Assembly (NCBI RefSeq): GCF_014646915.1
Contig: NZ_BMOE01000005.1
Coordinates: 124,001-188,000 of the forward strand
DNA from: Deinococcus aquiradiocola
GTDB lineage: Bacteria > Deinococcota > Deinococci > Deinococcales > Deinococcaceae
DNA length: 64,000 bases
Direction: 5' to 3'
Every line of letters begins with the position of its first letter. Within the stretch, counting starts at the first letter, position 1. The position numbers and the translations under genes were made by a program. This document shows positions 60,275 to 64,000 of the stretch, piece by piece. Under the pieces are notes generated by a model that saw nothing but the letters and a program-made list of their open reading frames with translations, searched no databases and was not told the DNA's origin.

Positions 60275-60637
60275 ATGAACGACGATCTCCCCGCCCGCGA
60301 GGCCATCTTCGGCGCGCAGCACGACCGCATCTTCGACCGCCTGACGGGCCTCGACCCGGATCTCGCCACGTACATCCGCGACTTCGCGTACGACACCGTG
60401 TACGAACGCCCCGGGCTCGACCTGAAGACCAAGGAACTCCTCGCTTGCACGCTGCTGCTGTCGCTCGGCAGTCCCGACGAGCTCCGCACGCACCTGCGCG
60501 GCGCGATGCGCGCGGGCGCGACCGAACAGGAGGTCCGCGAGACCCTGCTGTTCGCCGCGCCCTTCGTCGGCTTTCCGCGCGTGGTGGCGGCCTTCGCGCA
60601 GCTGCGCGCCCTGCTGCACCCCCGCCCCGGGTCCTGA
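60275..60637 (+). CDS. Carboxymuconolactone decarboxylase (CMD/AhpD) family protein
   Basis: A 120-residue all-helical protein with [40 protein letters not shown] and [20 protein letters not shown]. This is the 4-carboxymuconolactone decarboxylase pattern, though the single Cys in LLACTLL lacks the CxxC of AhpD. True carboxymuconolactone activity is not implied, since no aromatic degradation genes are near. The start follows CATGCT, a -10-like box six bases before the ATG. A strong bidirectional terminator follows. Confidence 0.85.
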   Translation: MNDDLPAREAIFGAQHDRIFDRLTGLDPDLATYIRDFAYDTVYERPGLDLKTKELLACTLLLSLGSPDELRTHLRGAMRAGATEQEVRETLLFAAPFVGFPRVVAAFAQLRALLHPRPGS

Positions 60638-60656
60638 AGACAGGTGGGTGCAGCAC

Positions 60657-60693
60657 AGGAGCGGCGCACCCGGCAGATGGGTGCGCCGCTCCT
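60657..60693. terminator. Bidirectional terminator between the CMD and PRC-barrel genes
   Basis: Fourteen-base perfect stem GGAGCGGCGCACCC/GGGTGCGCCGCTCC around GGCAGAT. The flanking genes converge. Confidence 0.82.
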
Positions 60694-60709
60694 CAGGTCA
60701 GGGCCCCGG

Positions 60710-62395
60710 TTACTTTTCGAGATCCGTGCGGTCCGGCGTGGCGGGCACGTCCTTCTGCGAATCCAGCGCCGCCTGACCGTGCTCGTCCGGCTTCACGGCG
60801 AGCGGGTCGATGACGGGCGTCTCGGTGCTCACGCTGCCGAGCAGGATGCCCAGCACGCCCGACGCGCGCGCCTGCTCCACCGCGCGGTGCGTGATGATCT
60901 CCCCGATGTTCAGGATCACCTGATCCTGCGGGTCCAGCACCACGCGGTTCACGGGCCGACCCACCGCGTCCTCGATGCGGCGCTCCTCGACCTCGTCCGT
61001 GGCGCGGTCACGCGTCTCCGCGATCCACGACCGCGCGCGCTCCAGCAGGCCCGCCGCGCCCTCCTTCACGTTCTGCGCGCCGCTCGCGAGCCGTTCGGAC
61101 GCCACCGCCACGCCGCTCTCGGCAGGCGCGCCGCCGTTCACGGCCGCGGCGAGGTCCGCCTCGCGTCCCAGCGACCGGGCGCGTTCCAGCAGTGTCAGCG
61201 TCACGATCTGGCCCTGCGCGGCCACGAAGGTCCGGTTCGGGCCGTACACGTCGCGCTGCACGCGCCGACCCAGCAGCGCTTCGGGCGCGTCCGCCGTGCC
61301 CGACGGCAGGCGCGACGTGACGGCCTCACGCACGCCCTGCAGGCCCTCCTGCACGCTGCCGCCCGTCGCGGCGGCCACCAGTGCGCCCAGCACGCCCTTG
61401 TCCTCGGCGATGCCCGCGTGCACCGCGCTGATCGTCTCGCCTCTGGGCACGATCACGAGTCCGTCGGGGGACTGCACGTCGCTGCCCGCCGTGCGGCCCA
61501 CCACGTACTCCTTCTGGCGCTCGCGCGTCGCGGTTCCGATGTTCTCCAGGCCGCCCTGCACGTTCTCGCGGGCGCTGCCGTACAGCTCCTGCATGGCCCC
61601 GCCGCCCGCCGCGGCCGTCAGCGAGCCGAGCAGGCCCAGGCGTTCCGCCTCGTCTGCCTGCGCGGCCGTGATGACGTCGCCCGCGCGCACCACCGTCACG
61701 GCGGGCGTGTCGCCTTCCGCGTCCGTCGTCACGTCACTGGCGGCCGTCTTGCCGACCACGAAGGTCTTCTGCCGTTCGCGGGTGGCCTGCGCCACGTTCC
61801 CGGCGGCCTCCTTCACGTTGTCGGCCACCGTTCCGGCCGCGGCCTTGACGCTGTCGGCGGCGCTGCCGAAGGCACCCTGCAGGCCGCCCGCCTCCTGCTC
61901 CTCCATCGCGTGCGCCACCTCGGGCGGCACGATGGCGGCCTCCGCGCCGATCGTGACGCTTTCCGGGGCGGGCACGAAGGTCCGGCCGGAACTCAGGTCA
62001 CTGAACAGGCCGCCCGTCGCCTCGTAGCCCACCACGCGGCCGCTGATCTCGTCGAAGAACACGTCCGCGATCCGGCCGAGCGCCTTGCCGTCCGTGGTGA
62101 GCAGGTTCAGGCCCGCGAGGCCCGTCTTGCTGTTCATCGCTTCCGTCAGGACGGGGTCGTCCTTGGCACTCACCACGTCGGCGGCACTGCCGACCATGAT
62201 GGCGTCCTCACCGACGCTGCGGACGTTCCCGAAGGGAATCACGCGCGCCGAGTGGAACCAGCCGCCCTCGTCGATCAGGAGGGCCAGCACGTGGTTGCCC
62301 TGCTCGTCGAAGATCAGGTCGCGTACACTGTCGAGCCGTTCGCCGCCGTCCAGCGTGACGATGCGGCGGCCGATCACTTCCTTGCCTTTCAACAT
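60710..62395 (-). CDS. PRC-barrel protein with repeated modules and LEA-like linkers
   Basis: A 561-residue protein, probably cytoplasmic or membrane-surface. Two PRC-barrel units come first: MLKGKEVIGRRIVTLDGGER to about residue 75, and GLNLLTTDGKALGRIADVFF to about 150. The rest has four diverged copies of a module with the pattern GR-x-DV-x-(G)-I/V-x-G-x-I-T-x-A-x-G-x-LG. Examples are VVGKTAASDV near 210 and VVGRTAGSDV near 280, with weaker copies near 380 and 485. They are joined by Ala/Lys/Glu amphipathic helices (DSVKAAAGTVADNVKEAAGN) like LEA proteins. This suggests a stress or desiccation role, which is inference. A small membrane protein is encoded upstream. Confidence 0.82.
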   Translation of the reverse strand: MLKGKEVIGRRIVTLDGGERLDSVRDLIFDEQGNHVLALLIDEGGWFHSARVIPFGNVRSVGEDAIMVGSAADVVSAKDDPVLTEAMNSKTGLAGLNLLTTDGKALGRIADVFFDEISGRVVGYEATGGLFSDLSSGRTFVPAPESVTIGAEAAIVPPEVAHAMEEQEAGGLQGAFGSAADSVKAAAGTVADNVKEAAGNVAQATRERQKTFVVGKTAASDVTTDAEGDTPAVTVVRAGDVITAAQADEAERLGLLGSLTAAAGGGAMQELYGSARENVQGGLENIGTATRERQKEYVVGRTAGSDVQSPDGLVIVPRGETISAVHAGIAEDKGVLGALVAAATGGSVQEGLQGVREAVTSRLPSGTADAPEALLGRRVQRDVYGPNRTFVAAQGQIVTLTLLERARSLGREADLAAAVNGGAPAESGVAVASERLASGAQNVKEGAAGLLERARSWIAETRDRATDEVEERRIEDAVGRPVNRVVLDPQDQVILNIGEIITHRAVEQARASGVLGILLGSVSTETPVIDPLAVKPDEHGQAALDSQKDVPATPDRTDLEK

Positions 62396-62478
62396 AACCT
62401 GCTCCTTGGTCGTTGTGTCGGACCTGCGCGGTCCGCGTGGGGTCCTGCGTGGGGTACGTGCGGCTCAGCCCGCGCGGC

Positions 62479-62613
62479 TCAGAAGCCGAGGTTGAGCATG
62501 CCGTTCGGTTTCAGGTACAGGAAGTACGCCAGCAGTGCCAGCACGATCAGCACCACGACGACGATCAGGATGCCTGCGCCGCCACCTCCGCCCTTGCCAT
62601 TCAGTCGGGTCAT
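62479..62613 (-). CDS. Small single-pass membrane protein
   Basis: A 44-residue peptide, MTRLNGKGGGGGAGILIVVV followed by VLIVLALLAYFLYLKPNGML and NLGF. A glycine-rich start and one hydrophobic segment of about 20 residues are visible. A strong Shine-Dalgarno GGAGGAGG lies four bases before the ATG at 62613, which decides the start. It lies about 80 bases upstream of the PRC-barrel gene, so the two probably share a message. No family is recognised. Confidence 0.75.
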   Translation of the reverse strand: MTRLNGKGGGGGAGILIVVVVLIVLALLAYFLYLKPNGMLNLGF

Positions 62614-62779
62614 CTTGCCTCCTCCCGCAGTGTAGTGAGGGGGCATGGGCGCGCCGCTGAGAAATCCCGGGGGGGACTTGGGGCAGCCTTGCCTCAATCT
62701 TGATCTGACGCTCGTGAACCGGGGGGACGCCTTCGCCCTCCCGTCCAGACGAGTGCAGGGAGGGCGTGGGCGCGCCCGC

Positions 62780-62785
62780 TAGACT
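62780..62785 (+). promoter_or_regulatory. Leaderless-type -10 box (TAGACT) for the P-loop protein
   Basis: TAGACT ends six bases before the GTG at 62792. Confidence 0.55.
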
Positions 62786-62791
62786 GCGCGC

Positions 62792-63589
62792 GTGAATGCC
62801 CGCGTGAACGACGACGGCACCGGCGGCAGCGGCCTGCCCGGCCTCTCCAGGGACGCCCTGCCGGGACGCCCGCCCCTCCGTGACCTGCCGCTCACGGTGC
62901 TGGTCGGCGTGACCGGCGTCGGCAAGAGCACCGCGCTCGCCGCGCTGGGCGACGTGCGCGTCCTGCCGGACCGGCGCGAGGTGACGGACGCCGTCATGAT
63001 CGCGGCCCTCGCCGGTCGGCCCGTCACGGACCGCGAGGAACGCTTCGCGCTCACCGCCCGCTACCGCGAGACGCACCCCGGCGGGATGGCGCAGGCGCTC
63101 GGGTCGCTGCACGCCGACCCGGCCGTATGGCCGCTCCCGCTGGTGTTCGACGGGCTGCGCGGGCAGGACGAGGTGCAGTACGCCGCCGCGCACTTCCCGG
63201 CGTGGCGTTTCGTGTCGCTGCACGCGCCGGACCCGCTGCGCGTGCGCCGCCTGCTGGGCCGCGCCGACCGCTTCGACCGGGTGAGCGCCACCGGCCCGGA
63301 CGGCACGCCGGACCTCCGCTCGGCCCTCGCCCTGCTGAACGGCGTGCGGGACGTGTTCACGCCCGCCGAACTGGACGCGCTGGCCGCCCTGACGGACGAG
63401 GGGCACGCCCCGGACGACGTGCTCGCCAAGACGCGCATCGTGGTCAGCGAGCGCCGCAACTACGACCCGCAGGCGGCCCGCGCCGTGCTGGCCGCCCTGC
63501 CCGCCGACCGGCAGATCGACCTGGACACCTCCGTGCTCGGCCCGGACGAGGTCGCGGCCCGCGTGCGCGCGTGGACGGCGCAGCGGTGA
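62792..63589 (+). CDS. P-loop NTPase/kinase-like protein
   Basis: A 265-residue soluble protein with Walker [17 protein letters not shown] near residues 38-53. [20 protein letters not shown] near 118-137 could supply the Walker B-like Asp. It resembles small-molecule kinases of the zeta-toxin/gluconate-kinase type in size and early motif, but no specific family is recognised. Its stop overlaps the GTG start of an enolase-superfamily gene (GTGA), so the two are coupled and probably share a pathway. The role is unknown. Confidence 0.75.
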   Translation: MNARVNDDGTGGSGLPGLSRDALPGRPPLRDLPLTVLVGVTGVGKSTALAALGDVRVLPDRREVTDAVMIAALAGRPVTDREERFALTARYRETHPGGMAQALGSLHADPAVWPLPLVFDGLRGQDEVQYAAAHFPAWRFVSLHAPDPLRVRRLLGRADRFDRVSATGPDGTPDLRSALALLNGVRDVFTPAELDALAALTDEGHAPDDVLAKTRIVVSERRNYDPQAARAVLAALPADRQIDLDTSVLGPDEVAARVRAWTAQR

Positions 63590-64000
63590 GCGCCCACGTC
63601 ACGCGCCTGGAAGGCGTTCCGTACCGGTTGCCGCTGCACGGCACGCTCGCCTGGGGCAAGGGTTCCAGCCTCAGCGTGGCCGAGCACGTCATCGTGCGCG
63701 TGCACCTCAGCGACGGCACGGTGGGGGAGGCCGAAGCGCCGCCGCGCCCCACCATCTACGGCGAGACGACCGCCAGCGTCCTCGGGATCCTGCAGCACCT
63801 GCAGCCCGCTCTGACCGGCGTGGACATCACCGACACCGCCCGCCTGGACGCCGCGCGCGGCAGCGTCGTCAACAACCACACGGCGCGCGGCGCGCTCGAC
63901 ATGGCCCTGCACGACGCCCGCGCCCGCAGCGCCGGACGTTCCCTGTTCAGCGACCTGCTCGGCCCGCAGAAGCGCGTGCGGCCCAGCTTCATCCTGGGCA
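63586..64000 (+). CDS. Enolase-superfamily (MR/MLE) enzyme, N-terminal part only
   Basis: The first 138 codons are in the window; the gene continues past the right edge. The N-terminal MR/MLE capping-domain pattern is seen: [40 protein letters not shown] with PTIYGET, and [20 protein letters not shown] followed by LFSDLLG. These fit dipeptide epimerases or N-acylamino acid racemases, but the catalytic lysines and metal ligands lie beyond the window, so the reaction is not decided. The GTG start overlaps the stop of the P-loop gene. Confidence 0.85.
   Translation, partial: MSAHVTRLEGVPYRLPLHGTLAWGKGSSLSVAEHVIVRVHLSDGTVGEAEAPPRPTIYGETTASVLGILQHLQPALTGVDITDTARLDAARGSVVNNHTARGALDMALHDARARSAGRSLFSDLLGPQKRVRPSFILG

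Overview
The window is bacterial chromosomal DNA of very high G+C content and almost certainly comes from a Deinococcus species. The evidence is an HU protein with a Lys/Ala/Pro-rich N-terminal tail, DUF11-type envelope proteins, a 4.5S-type SRP RNA, a PRC-barrel stress-type protein, and above all the promoter style. More than twenty genes have a TANNNT-like -10 box ending only 5-9 bases before the start codon, which predicts leaderless mRNAs, a known habit of Deinococcus. The species cannot be fixed from the sequence.

Layout. 1-5.1 kb (minus): an operon of exported DUF11/SdrD-B-like envelope proteins. 5.1-5.85 kb: a gene-free stretch with a promoter, stem-loops and an inverted pair of dispersed repeats. 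5.8-10.3 kb: dnaG, a secreted lipoprotein hydrolase and a MoeB/ThiF-like enzyme. 10.5-15.4 kb: HU, then an osmoprotectant (glycine betaine/choline type) ABC transporter. 15.5-17.6 kb: an SPFH protein with a ribbon-helix-helix partner, a leaderless small ORF ended by an intrinsic terminator, and a CarD-family regulator. 17.7-26 kb: an ABC exporter, aldo/keto reductase, 3-methyladenine DNA glycosylase, an MDR oxidoreductase, RlmB, aldose epimerase, an EamA transporter and an ABM-domain membrane protein. 26.2-30.4 kb: rpmH-rnpA-yidD-yidC-khpB(jag)-prmC. 30.4-35.6 kb: an aminotransferase, a GGDEF-EAL protein, and minD-minE without minC. 35.7-43.4 kb: alcohol dehydrogenase, a RodA/FtsW protein, a TagO/WecA-like transferase, UDP-GlcNAc 2-epimerase, a GCS2-type ligase, Psd and DedA. 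43.5-45.4 kb (minus): a MacB/LolD-type transporter. 45.8-51.4 kb (minus): pilin, O-antigen-ligase-like protein, pilin, a hypothetical protein, a FUN14-like protein and recG. 51.7 kb: SRP RNA. 52-56.9 kb: an MFS transporter, ComB, TrpS, ScpA and a CBS-ACT protein. 57-64 kb: two OmpH/Skp proteins, an ActP/DUF485 pair, a CMD-family protein, a four-module PRC-barrel protein, a small membrane protein, a P-loop protein and the start of an enolase-superfamily gene.

Most of the window is housekeeping: replication, translation, membrane insertion, envelope assembly, division and repair. The least ordinary features are these. (1) A conspicuously A+T-rich O-oligosaccharyltransferase-like gene sits between two type IV pilin genes. 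(2) A modular dispersed repeat carries 0, 1 or 2 copies of a 39-bp unit and lies next to gene 3' ends. (3) Short leader ORFs have stop codons that overlap, or lie just past, the GTG start of the next gene (osmoprotectant permease, CBS-ACT protein, dnaG). (4) The rnpA frame stays open through the whole of rpmH, as in Thermus. (5) Several promoter-plus-hairpin stretches have no coding explanation and may be small RNAs or leaders. No tRNA, rRNA, CRISPR array, transposase or prophage gene was seen.
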